Assembly: GCA_037447655.1 (NCBI GenBank)
Contig: JBBHKE010002310.1
Location: forward strand, 225,337 to 287,215
Source: Zygnema cylindricum
Taxonomy: Eukaryota; Streptophyta; Zygnematophyceae; Zygnematales; Zygnemataceae
Length of the DNA stretch: 61,879 nt
Direction of reading: 5' to 3'
The notes below the pieces were generated by a model that saw only the letters and a program-made list of their open reading frames with translations, was not told the origin of the DNA and made no database searches. The position numbers were made by a program, and so were the translations under genes. Of this stretch, positions 1-11,900 are shown one piece after another. The first letter of the stretch is position 1. Every line of letters starts with the position of its first letter.

Positions 1-1
1 T

Positions 2-1699
2 TTCCCCATTCATCCAAATGCACCCCCTTACACCATTCCGCGTGCAATTCCGGAGGTCTCTCTGCCCATTCAGCCCTCTGTCCTCCGGAAAAGCGCCCGA
101 ATCGAAGCTCGGCGCACAGTCCATGGTGTCGCCGACATCGCAACATTCGATGTTCCTTTATCCTTCACCTCTGCCATGGCTGGTACTAATACTGCAGATT
201 GGAAAGCAGCAACGGATGCCGAATTCGCATCTCTTCAAAAGAATGGCACATGGGAGCTTAAACCTCTTCCCCATGGCCGCAAAGTCATCGGCTCTAAATG
301 GGTCTTTTGGATAAAGACTAAATCTGACGGCACCTTAGATAGGTTTAAAGCCAGATTCGTTGCTAAGGGCTTCCTTCAAAAGGAAGGCCTCGACTTCACA
401 GAGACCTACGCGCCAGTTGCTAAATTCGCTTCAATCCGCATCCTCCTCTCCCTTGCCTCCTCTCAAGACTGGCACGTCCATCAGATGGACGTCCAGACGG
501 CGTTCCTATATGGCGCCCTCAAAGAAGAAATATTTATCCGCCAACCCGAAGGTTACGTCTCCCCGGGCACCGAACACCTCGTCTGTCGCCTACTCAAATC
601 CCTCTACGGCTTGAAGCAAGCTCCCCGCGTTTGGAGTGAACACATTGAAGCTATTCTGATCCGCGAAGGCTTTTGCAAACTTGCAGCCGACTTTGGTATC
701 TTCTTCAAAGGTAAAAACGATTCCCTTCTAATCATCATCATTTATGTCGATGATCTTGTCCTCTCTAGTCCCTCTCTGCCTGCAATACTGCAACTCAAAA
801 CCATGCTTAACTCCCATTTTGCAATGACAGATTTGGGTGAATTAGAGTTTTGTCTTGGCATTTTAGTCACTCGTGACCGTCTAGCCAAAACCCTCCACCT
901 TTCTCAAGAAAAATATATCTCTGAGGTCTTAGAGAGGTTCTCTATGTCAAACTGCACTCCTGTCTCCACTCCCCTAGATGCAAACACAAAATTTATTTCC
1001 AACTCCGGTGGGCCTGTCCACGGAGACATAAATGACTTATATAGATCAATGGTCGGCAGTTTAATGTACGCAATGACTGGCACTCGGCCAGACATTGCTG
1101 TCGCAGTCGGGCAGCTGAGCCAATTTGTTTCTAACCCAACCCCTCGGCACCTCCTTGCGGCTAAGCGTGTCCTCCGCTATCTGCAAGGCACCAAGTCCCT
1201 CCGTCTTACCTTCTCTGGTGGCAATTCTCCTACCCTCATTGGCTTTTGCGATGCAGACTGGGGGGGAGACCTCGACACCCGCCGCTCCACCTCTGGTGTC
1301 TGCTTCTCACTCGGAGGAGCTCTAGTCTCCTGGGCCTCCAAAAAGCAACCCACTGTTGCTCTATCCTCAACCGAGGCTGAATATAAGGCAGCAACACATG
1401 CTGCCAAGGAAGCAATCTAGCTCCGATCCCTCCTTACAAATCTTCAATTCCCTCAGACTTCCCCAACTCAAATATTCTGCGAATCCCAAGGAGCCCTTGC
1501 TCTAATGAGTAACCCGGTCCATCATCGGCGAACCAAGCACATCGACATTCGGTTCCATTTCACTCGGGTAACCATCGCGGCTGGAACTCTCACCTTTCAA
1601 TACTGCCAGACTTCCCTACAGATGGCGGACTTCCTCACCAAGTCTCTCCATCGCCCTCAGTTCGAATTACATCGAGCTTCTGCCGGTCTTACCTTCTAG
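2..1699 (+). pseudogene. Copia element A: 3' part of pol (reverse transcriptase and RNase H), broken
   Basis: The frame is already open at base 2, so the element starts left of the window. It encodes the Copia reverse transcriptase, which copies element RNA into DNA, followed by RNase H. Visible motifs are KWVFWIKTKSDG, VHQMDVQTAFLYG, SLYGLKQAPRVW, the catalytic YVDD near 745-757, TRPDIAVAVGQLSQF, and the RNase H stretch SSTEAEYKAA. The frame is cut once by TAG at 1418-1420, where relatives read EAIWLRSL, so a Trp codon has probably become a stop. It then continues to 1699 with KHIDIRFHF and QMADFLTKSLHRPQFE. With one stop it is nearly intact but unlikely to be active. A polypurine tract and LTR follow directly. 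Confidence 0.9.
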
Positions 1700-1700
1700 C

Positions 1701-2129
1701 AAAGAGGGGGGGTGTTAGAAAAGTAGTCTTTGATAGAAGCTAATTTTCTGACAATGTGTTTAATATCGAAATTCTGAATTCTATTATCTAGGATTTCGAT
1801 ATTTAGATTTCTGCAGTATGCTATAGAATCTAGGATTCCAGTATTTCAGTCTTTGTGTGTTCAATCAGTCAATGCCTTTTTACGTGATAGGGATCTGGTC
1901 AAGATCTTTTTATAAATCTTGACCGTGGCTCCTGACCGAAAGGTCAAGTGCCCCTTCAGATTAGGAAAGTACGTATAGTTCTCGAGAGGTCACTCTCGAG
2001 ATGTTTTCCATCTATTTAGCTTGTTCTTTCCTTTTGTTTTGTACCAGTTTTCTAATCATTAATCAAAACAGAGCATTGTGTCTGTTCCTATTCTTTCCAC
2101 TCTATTTGCTACCATGACTTCACCTGTCA
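1701..2129 (+). repeat. Polypurine tract and 3' LTR of Copia element A
   Basis: A purine run at 1701-1712 is followed by TGTTAGAAAAG at 1713, a typical LTR start. A TATA-like CTTTTTATAAATC lies near 1908-1920. The right edge is uncertain. TTTTCTAATCA at 2048-2058 is a near-inverse of the start and would give a 346-bp LTR. By analogy with the other elements here, whose LTR contains the gag start codon, the edge could be near 2129, after an ATG at 2114. The 5' LTR is outside the window. Confidence 0.65.
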
Positions 2130-2131
2130 TA

Positions 2132-2392
2132 AGAGGGAGAGGAGAGAGGGAGAGAAGGAGAGAGGGAGAGGGGGAGAGGGAGAGGGAGACGGAGAGGGAG
2201 AGGGAGAGAGGAGAGGGAGAGAGGGAGAGAGGGAGAGAGGGAGAGAGGGAGAGGGGGAAAGGGGGGAGAGGGGAGAGGGAGGAGGGAGAGGGAGAGGGAG
2301 AGGGAGATGGAGAGGGAGAGGGAGAGTCAGAGGGAGGAGGAGAGGGGAGAGGTAGAGGGAGAGAGAGGGAGAGGGAGAGAGAGAGGGATCCT
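2132..2392. repeat. GA-rich microsatellite
   Basis: About 260 bp built almost only of GAGAGG, GGGAGA and GAGGGA units, purine on the + strand. Long open frames on both strands here are only the result of the repeat. It abuts the LTR of element A. Confidence 0.95.
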
Positions 2393-2429
2393 ATGCCCAA
2401 ATGGATGACTTCAAAAAACACAAGCACAA

Positions 2430-2894
2430 TTTGAGCATCTGACAGGGATTTAAAAATTCTCGAAACAGAACCCCAAAAAAGTTTGTCAACCTCCTTGGTA
2501 ATATTGTTATCTCTACACTAAGAATGGTGGCACTTCTAAAAAGTACATGCCTTAAGGCCTCGTCACATATGGTGGGAAGTTGAAGAGGCCATATACAAAA
2601 GTCATTTGCTAAAGGCTTTTTAAAGAAAAATAATTAGCAACTTGTAACCTTTTTTGTTCGCACATTTCCCTTTTATCGATTCTGTTATGTATATGTCGAA
2701 CTGCATATTGATCTCTAACGTTGATCATATTCTCGAGCGGATAGGAATGAAAAATGTATGCATCAACAGTCTCAATAGTTTCTTCCTTTCACAAATCACA
2801 ATTCATTATTGCGTTTGGGGAAAATGACAACACCATGCGAATAAGCTTCCCGTAAGTTTTTCATTATTTTTTTTCATGGGAAACAGAAACTTAC
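2430..2894. other. AT-rich DNA with no recognised gene
   Basis: No coding similarity or repeat structure was recognised between the GA repeat and the last candidate exon of the mosaic gene. If the gene has further 3' exons they would lie here or beyond the left edge. Confidence 0.5.
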
Positions 2895-2946
2895 ACGATC
2901 TTGTACTGTCATTACACTCTTCAACCAACAGTTTTTCTGTGTGGGA
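2895..2946 (-). CDS. Candidate 52-bp exon closing the LysM module
   Basis: The minus strand shows an acceptor (CATTCTAG) and a good donor (CGT followed by GTAAGT). In phase 0 from the previous exon it reads [17 protein letters not shown], a plausible LysM end, and exits in phase 1 like the other module borders. It is short and lacks homology evidence. Confidence 0.4.
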
Positions 2947-5900
2947 CTAGAATGCACAAAGAAATCAGTGAAAAAAATATACGTTTCTAAGCAATGAGAA
3001 TCAGAAGTATAATATGTGTCGGAACATACGTTTGGATAATTCATATTCTCAAGGTAGGAGATTAAGATGGAAGTCAGAAAAGGAAGTAGAGAAACGAGAA
3101 CTAACACCGTGGAGCAAAATGCATACGGAGACATTAAAGATAAACAACAAGGGTATAATATGTAGAGGAAGATGAGGGTGTGAACTACAATCGAGGCAGG
3201 AGGAGAGATTAAGTTATGCAGAATGGCAAAGCTTACGCAGGCAATTGATGGAGAAACAAAATTAAGATAACACGGGAAGTTGTAGGAAAATCAAAAGCTG
3301 CGGGTTTTAAAACCTATTTGAAATGGATATGTTGGAGATGGGTCAAAGATTACCTGTCTCGGACCGGAATCGCTTGCTCGATCTGTATAAAGGGCGTCAC
3401 AGAAAATTCCAGGATTGAGAAAATAGAAGAGAGTGGCATTGCCTCGTAGCTTATCGTTTATCACTGAAGTGCAGGTCTCTCCAGACTTCATGCTGTACCA
3501 ATTAGTACACGGTCCGGGTGGATTTACTCGACTCCTAAAAGCACATACCTGCAAAATCAAATGTAGAGTGAATAAAACCAGTAAAGAGCTATTTCTTCTA
3601 GAATTGTTTGCTTCTAGTTACACCGCTGATCGATATAAGAGTTTACCATTTTTCGGGCAGTCAAAGGAAATCTAACATGGTATCGGAGCCAGCGGGATTG
3701 CGGATGGTTTGACCGGCTTTCCCGTGAGGGGGGGAGTTGGATTGGCACGTGAAGCCGGTCCAATACGGGGTAGAATATGGAAATATCCATACTCGAGCCG
3801 CCCGTAATAAATGGGTACGGACCCGCCAGTCTCAACATCGAGCTGGTGGCATAGTGGTAGTGCGTTCGCAGCTGAAGTGAAAGGTCCCAGGTTCGAACCC
3901 TGGCCGGCTAAATTTACCCAAGTGTGGGACATGCCGAATCCCCGATTTCTAGGAAATCTAACACTTGTGAACTTCTCAACGGTCACTACAAGTAAAACTA
4001 TCACTAGGGTGTAGTCCTGGAAGAGTCAGTTTTCTGTCGCCAAAATCTATAATCTACTTTTAGATGTTTCTCCGTATTTGTAGATATTTCTGTTTTATCA
4101 CTTTTCTGTTACCACTACCATGCAATACCCAAATTGATAGTTTAATTGCCCTAGAGCAGTGACTATGCCTCTTGTTATAAGAAAACGCCTAGATTATGTA
4201 GGAGAACTTCCATTTCCTTTTCCTTTGCCTCTTCGACCGTAGGAAAATAAAATGTCATTTGCAAATGGAAAGCATCTGTCGTTGGGAAACATTACAGCGC
4301 GAACCCGAAGTATGTTTTTGGATATTGTAGAGAGTCGAGACAGCTTACAAGAGATTCATCATACGTTGACTGTCGAATAGATTGTAATTTCATGGCTTTA
4401 ATGAATACCTTTGACATATGCCCTGATGAACTCGGGAGCAGCCCAATAATTATTTTTTTGCATTTTAGACACTTTTAACTTTCATCGGGTGACATTTACG
4501 GGATGAATAGAGTACACAGAATAAGGTTGCCGTCTGCTTTCGCTGGCATTCTGAAAAATTCCGTGCGTACTTTTCAAAGTTTTGAACTATTGACGAAAAA
4601 CCCACTTACCAACAATATTAAAACAGTACAACTGGGGAACGCCTGATTGTTTTCAGTTAATTCGGGTGGATGTTAAACGAAGGGTGACATTGAAAGAAGA
4701 CCACCTGATTTTCAAAGAGATCAAAATGTGGGCAATGAAACTATAGAGAATATTTCCCTTAAGCGATGGAAACCAAAGTAAAACAGTCCCCACAAGAATT
4801 TTTGCTAAAAGTCGAAATAAAACACTCAGTAGAAAATCAACACTTTATAAATACTTTCATAGGACATGCGGAGCATTGCAAAGCACAAATTAATCGTAGT
4901 GCATTATCCATGACAAAAATCTATAAAGAATCGATAAATCATCAGAAGTTTTCTTTATTGGGCAATGAATGCTGTTTATTCTTCTGTTAGAATCTGATTT
5001 GTGCATATGGTCATCACATTGGCGCCTTTGTTATGTAATTTTTTTTATTTTTTTTGACACTTTGCAGTAGGTGCCTTGAAAAAACATAAAAGAAACATGT
5101 CAGAGGCATATAACTCGTGGAAAAAACTATCTTTTCAAAGAATGCTTCATGGAGATTTGGTTGATGGTGAAGAAATCAAAAAGAAGAAGAAAAAGCAGAA
5201 GTTAAGTTTTTTTGTATGAAGAGTATGATATATTTGTACGCTAACGGAGTATACAGAGTCGATAGAAGAGTGCCTTCCCAAAAAGACATGACCAAAACTA
5301 AGGTTAAACAGAAGGCAAAGTACCTGTTGTCTAGGTTTTAGGCTACTGCAGTTGAGATCCGGGTTGGGAGAGTTTATTCCACTGATTTTAGAGAGTCCAA
5401 ACAGGCGACTAATGGACTCGCAGGTATCGGTCTGCGGTAATGAAAAACCAGTCAGTATCATCAACAACGACCGCAATCCAAATGGTACATCGAAACAAGA
5501 CACTTAAACCTCAATGAAATTTTTGAGGAATTTGATGCAAAAGAAATCACTTGAATGGTTATAAGGATACTTTAGAATTTTAAACAAGGCACTTTCTAAA
5601 ATCTTAAGTGTGTGTATACCTCCCTGCATCCGGCAAAAAACGAAAAACAACCAAATAGGAGTAGACGCATCCAAATCATCAAAGAAAAATAAGTAAAAGC
5701 AAATTTTCAAATGTGGAGCGTTTCAAAAATCAACTTAAACTCAATATAGTGATTAGTCAAGTGCACGAATATTTTCCACATCGAAAGTTACCGACCCACA
5801 CAACGTACAGTATAGATCCCAATATATTTCTTTTTATACTGTATATCCTAAAGCTTATTTAGCGTGGACCACATCGTCTTTACAATGATAATAGTGTAGA

Positions 5901-8900
5901 CTGTGCTAGTTTCCCGGTGCAGAATATAAAGTAGTTATTGCAAATCGTGTTGCGCGTTTATTTTTTTTTATATGAAAAAAAACATTGATCAGAACATGAC
6001 TGACATAAAAAATCAATAAATATGTCATAAAATGTTTTGCACTTCCAATCTCTTCAAGTTGCCATTGAAGCGCCTAGTAGTGTTTACAGGCTGGTTTCGT
6101 TGAGAAAGAAAACGCACAAACAGAATAAAAATGATGGGTGAAACAGACATGAGGTTGAATAAATATGTCTGGTTCTACTCACACTGTTGGCGCTATAAGA
6201 AAGTCCACAAGGGCGAGCATTTGTAACATTCAAAACTGTCCTTGCAACAAGACGACTTGCACAACTGAGTTTCTGCCGCACCCAGCCCAACTCACTCACG
6301 GAATAAATCAGCGAGTTTTTTCTCATAATCGGATCCTTGATTATTGTTAAAAGACTGCAAACTCTCACTTTCTAATCTTTCTACTGAAGATTGGATACAT
6401 AGCCTACCGGATTTTGCTTTTGGAAGTCCGCCAAACTAAGCCCATGAGCCCGACTGATCTCGGCGCAGCTGAAATTGAAGCCATCTGGTATAGTGTAATT
6501 TAACGGTCCACTGAGAGTGGCGGCTACAACAAAAGCCGAACAAAAGCATAATTCACAATCGGGAGAGGGAGGGGAGGGAGGGAAAGAGAGAGCGAGGCAG
6601 GGAAAGGGGGTGTAGGGATTGGTAGAGTGTAAAATTTTATCTGACAGTGGAGTCTACAACAAAAACCAAAACTAAAATAAACCTTACGATTGGGAGAGGG
6701 AGGCAAGGAGGGATGGAAGGATTGGTATGTTGTATGATTGCCATCCCATGACACTGGAGGCTACAACAAAACCACAAAACCTGTGCACAATGAATGGAGG
6801 TCTTGTGTTAATAATATTAACTATCATCTGTTGATATTAACATGGGGATATGGAAGAGGAGAGGTATACCGAATGCACAAGTAACTGGACCTTCCGATGC
6901 GTCCATAACATAGCCGAGGGGACAGATACACGTGTAGCTCCCACGTGGGTTGTTGGAGTCCACACATTCTCCTGTGTTGCATGGATTTTTGTCCGTAAAC
7001 GTACATGGAGATACTGCAGAATTTTAACAGAGAACTGACTGAAGTCATTAGTGAGGGATACAAGAATAGTAAACCAGGATATGTCAGGCAGAAGCTGTCT
7101 AGTGTTGCTCAATTATCCTCAATAGCATTGTATATCCTCCAAACTTATAAGCTTATTAAATATGAGCTCTATATTCATAAATCCTCCAAACAGATTCAAT
7201 TGTGAAACTATCACCACATTTGCAATACCTATGAGAATGCGCAAATACTGAGAAATGCTTAGGATTCTAGAATATCACCACGTCCAAAGAGAGCTACAAT
7301 GATATTTTCACGGATTTTTATAACCAATCGGACGCGTGGCGAGTTTCCCAGTCCAAAAACGGACTACAAAATTTGACATTTTCCTCACGTTCACAATTTT
7401 AGTGAAACAAGCAAATTACTTTTCTCACTTGCATAAACCACAGAATATCAAAATTCCCTCATTAAATACTTTTTCTTGTCGAAAATCTTTGAACCAAGGT
7501 CGATGATCATAGAATTTTGGCGCCACACTTTTAGTGACAATAAAACCCATTTCAAGAATTAGAGTTTACTATGCAAGGAAGTTTTTTGCCTAGTTTACTT
7601 TCTTGCTTATGAACACCATTCATGAATATATAGCATGGAATAGGCAATAGGTTTTGGCCAATTGGTTTAGTTTTACACAATCCTTTAACTTGCAAGATAA
7701 AAAGCACAAGATTGGGTACTCACCTTGTGCACAAAGTTGGAATGTGTTGTTGTGTTCCAAAGGGTGTCATCCATCCACACATTGAATACAAATATATGTA
7801 GGAACTAAATAACTTATTGTGCTAGATTCAGTTATAAACATCGTAAAAGGACAGACCCAAAATCTTTGCAAGGTTGGAAACGAACCTGGTGCACATGCTT
7901 GTGTCTTGTCGCTGTTGATGACAACGGTAAAGTTAGCCGGACATTGACACGTGTATGTTTTACCCACAGGGATGCAACTTCCATCCCCACATGGATTCAT
8001 CTTTCCAGGGAACTTATTTTCATCTCTGAATGTGGCAATATTCACCAAGTTGCATGGATCGTTTTCTGTCATAGAAAAACAAACCCAATAAGCAAACCCA
8101 ATATAAGTAGCTTCAGATATTAGCTGCACACCTATGTATTTTGTACTGTAGATTCCTTCCTTAGCAAGAGGTACAACTACTATCCTCAATAGTTGGTACG
8201 AGCCACATCTTAACCACTTTGTTGCGCACAAACTACCTTTGCCTAGCAAGATGGTTTGTAAAGGAAGGTCCACCAGAAAAAGAAGGGAACAAAAGTTGCT
8301 CGTGTTCCCAACTTTCGACAGAGGCTTACCTGAATCCGGCCTCCCTGAAATAGATCGGCTGTCTTGAACGTTCACCCCTCGTGACGCCTTCAGTCGGCAT
8401 ACGCCCGTGGCTGTGTTGAAGGTGAATGTGACACAGCCAGGCTGAAATTTGCATTCGGCACAACACTGACTTGCAGAGAGAGTATTATTGAGGGTTTTCA
8501 AATCGGCTCCCTGAACAGCGGTTCTGTTCAGAAAAGCGCACCTAGCTGAACAGTCACAGAAACATTGAGAAGCTTAGGTAGGTCCTTTCAAGAAGCAATT
8601 GAGAAGTTTGACTGATGCGTCTGAAAACAACATCGACAATGTCAGTAGTAGGCGAACAGTTGAGATTTCAGTATCACCGGCCGTACAAAATGTACAGTGA
8701 ATCAACTTTTCGCTAGTATAGAACAGGTTATTTTATGGTCAGGAAGTAATGACGCTATATACTTCATCACAATTTGCTCACCATTAATCCCAGTTTCACC
8801 ACTAGAAAATTCGTTCTTAAGATTTTTTTTTTGTGTTGAGCATGCATCCTTTTTTAATAACTACAGCAACAATATTCCAAACTGTACTTGCTAGACTTAG

Positions 8901-11900
8901 TGAGACTTACTGACTTCAACTCAAACTTTGTGTTATAGAACTTTCTGAGTATTGTTAGCATAATACTTGATAAGGCTTGGAAGAATCACAGAGGCTATCC
9001 TACTGAATGTAAGTGCCATCATTTTACTTGGTGCATACAAGAGTTTGCTGAGCCTCGTTATTTTTCTCAAGTACAAGGTTCCTGCTTAAAACTTTTCCAG
9101 AGTAACATTCCTCCTTTATTGACTACCATCCGACTGATCAGATGACTGTAGGCCACACTTCTAAATTACTATTTCACATCCCCTCGCTACTCCTTGTAGC
9201 CAACTAAGCGGTCTTTGGCATTAGAGTAAAGAGCTTTTTGTTCCACTGTCGTATGTAGAAATGGTAACATTTTAGGCTCGTTCAAGCTATATAATTGCTG
9301 GAGCCACGCAGAACCTCAGAAAAAAAAAATTAAGTACCTGAAGCCTTAACAACTGGAATTAATCCTGGCAGGGTGTTGATGCCGCAGACCCCCGACCCTC
9401 CCGTAATTTGCATACGCATGTAGCCTTGCTCGCCCCATGATGCTCCCCACGAATTTCGAATAATCCAATATGATTGTGATAACTCTCGTGTATCGAGGTG
9501 ATAGCCCACAAGGAGAACCGCATGGTCCACTCCACTCGAAAAACACATGGAGTCGTTGAAAAGGCCCTACATGCACCAATAGATACTTATGTTACTTGCC
9601 ATACAACACACATACGACATGCTTTAAGCTCTCAATTATGAATTCCCGTATGGATGAGCTCTCTATACCTGACGGTAGTTGACAAATGCGGAGCCACTGG
9701 CCTCCACAAAAACTATAACCGGCTGTTGAAGGACAGCCTGGAGTAAGCCAAACCAGCCGAATTGTCTGACGCGCTCCCATCGTGTTATGCGAACAGTACT
9801 GGTAGGCTGGCCATACCCACGTACATGTGCATCATTAGAACGAGCTCTATAAAATATATCAATAAAGCAAACTGGTATCAAGAGCAATGTACTCCGTCGA
9901 ACAGATTGCAATGACATTAGTCTTCCCTTTAAATATATGGTTTTAGCTTGGGATGTGGAGATAGAATGCCCCAATGGTATCTAGGGAAGTGAATCTTTAA
10001 TTACCATCAATACTGAAACAAACTGAATGAAACAGGTTAGTGAGACCAGTTACGCCTCAGTGGAATGAGGAGGCCAAATTACAATGCATGAAAAGGGCTT
10101 TTGCAGACGTCCACAATCAATTGGGTTGAGATTTGAACTGTTGTTGTTCATTTCATTGAAAACTGTGTGAATTTTTTACAAAGCATGTATGTTATGTTTA
10201 GGACCTACTATTTGTGTGTTACAGGGCTTTGAAAGGTCAAAGCTGGTAGTGAGATTTCTTGTAATTGCGAAGCTGAGAGCCATTGAAGGCCAGCCGGTAC
10301 CATCACAGCCCTTATTGAGGCAACTGGCCACTTGTTGCTCCGAGAAACTAGGGGGCTTCGTCAACTGTAATCCATTAGCGATATAGTATGCACTTTCTAT
10401 AGCGCCTACTGCAGCATAGACCCAACAGCTTCCTGCACAAGGGAATGGCACATTGTGGATGCTCTCCTATTAGATTGTGGATACATAAAGTAATGACTTG
10501 TATATTGAACATCACCTTCTGATCCATTTGATCCCTTGGGCTGAGTACAACGTTGATAAACGTATTCTATAGTCACATAGAAGGACAACGTGGGACAGTG
10601 GAGAAGTGAAAACGAAAAAATAGGAAACAAATGAACGACGGGACTCCTAAAGTGTGTATCAATTGTTTGTTTATGTCCCTTGTAAATGAATCCCGACGAT
10701 TTCATTGGCCAAAATTTCTTCTAGTCCTAAGTTGTGAGATTACAAAGTAATATTAATCGTTTTGGGTGGATTCGTTTGGCCAATTTATGTTTTTTGTAGG
10801 ATTCAAAAGCTTCCTATGGGGAATATTAAAAACCATAAGTATAAATTGACGTAATTTTTCTCCATTGGTTTTTTAAGCGAAATGATAAAATAAATGTACA
10901 AAAAAAATATGTTCCGGCTTCCAAAAGCTTTTTGGCCGTCTCACTAAAAATATTTTAAGATTCAATAAAACGCCATTTTAGACAAGTTTGATATGTGTTT
11001 TTCAAAGAAGATCAAAACTTCGAAAGAAATCCTCATTTATTTATGCTTCGCTTACACCTTCAAACTGGGGAAAATCCTAAAAATAATATAAAAATACTAC
11101 CATATTTTGTGGCATTGGCGAAAATCAAGACAAAACAAAAACGACTACTTTCCAGCTGCAAAAAATTTAGAATGTACTTACTACATTCGCCTTGGTCTTT
11201 CACTGGTGATAGGATAGACAACCAATCCCAAGAAGTAACAAGGTTCCATGTAGGCCTATTAAAACCCCAAAAATAGCCGACGCTCGCATGAAAGAAATAA
11301 GGACTAAAGCCTGCGGAATTGGTTGACGGTTGTGCATCATCTAGACCAAGAGCGTACACTGCCATGCCAAAAGGAGAAAGTTTCAAACATCATGCCACAT
11401 GACAGGGCTCCATGAATACTCAACCAAGTTCGTGTTTGCAGGTTTTACAATTTTCAATTTGACTTCTCATTGGAAAAAAACTTGCGGGGCCATTACCCAG
11501 CAGGGAACAATTGAGATCTGAAAGTTACTCTGCAGATTCTGGTCATTAGACTTTGATCCAACAATTTGTTCATTACCAGCTCCCAGAATTAACTTTCCTA
11601 TGTTCTCACTATTTGACCCCCGACACCTATGTTTGATTCCCCTACGACCAAAAAAGAAAGAAATGCAGAAGTCTATAACGTTGTCAAAAATTTGATTTTT
11701 TAATGACCACTTGTCAAAAAGAGCAAGCTACACGAGTGTGTGATAAACAAAAAACAGATATTTGATTATTTCATGGGAAAAACAGGTTCACATCCATCGT
11801 TGTATGAAATTTTATGCGAACCGAGTACATAAGTGATCTTTAATATCTTCCAACCGAATTTAAGATTGGTTGACCAGCCAAATGTGTATTTAGTTCAGCA

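Noticed and set aside
2048-2058. Right edge of element A LTR at TTTTCTAATCA
   Set aside because: Not preferred, because the other families place the LTR edge after an internal ATG; kept only as an alternative.
2059-2434. Long open frames on both strands in the GA repeat (Arg/Glu-rich and Ser/Pro-rich)
   Set aside because: They follow from the simple repeat and carry no domain signal.
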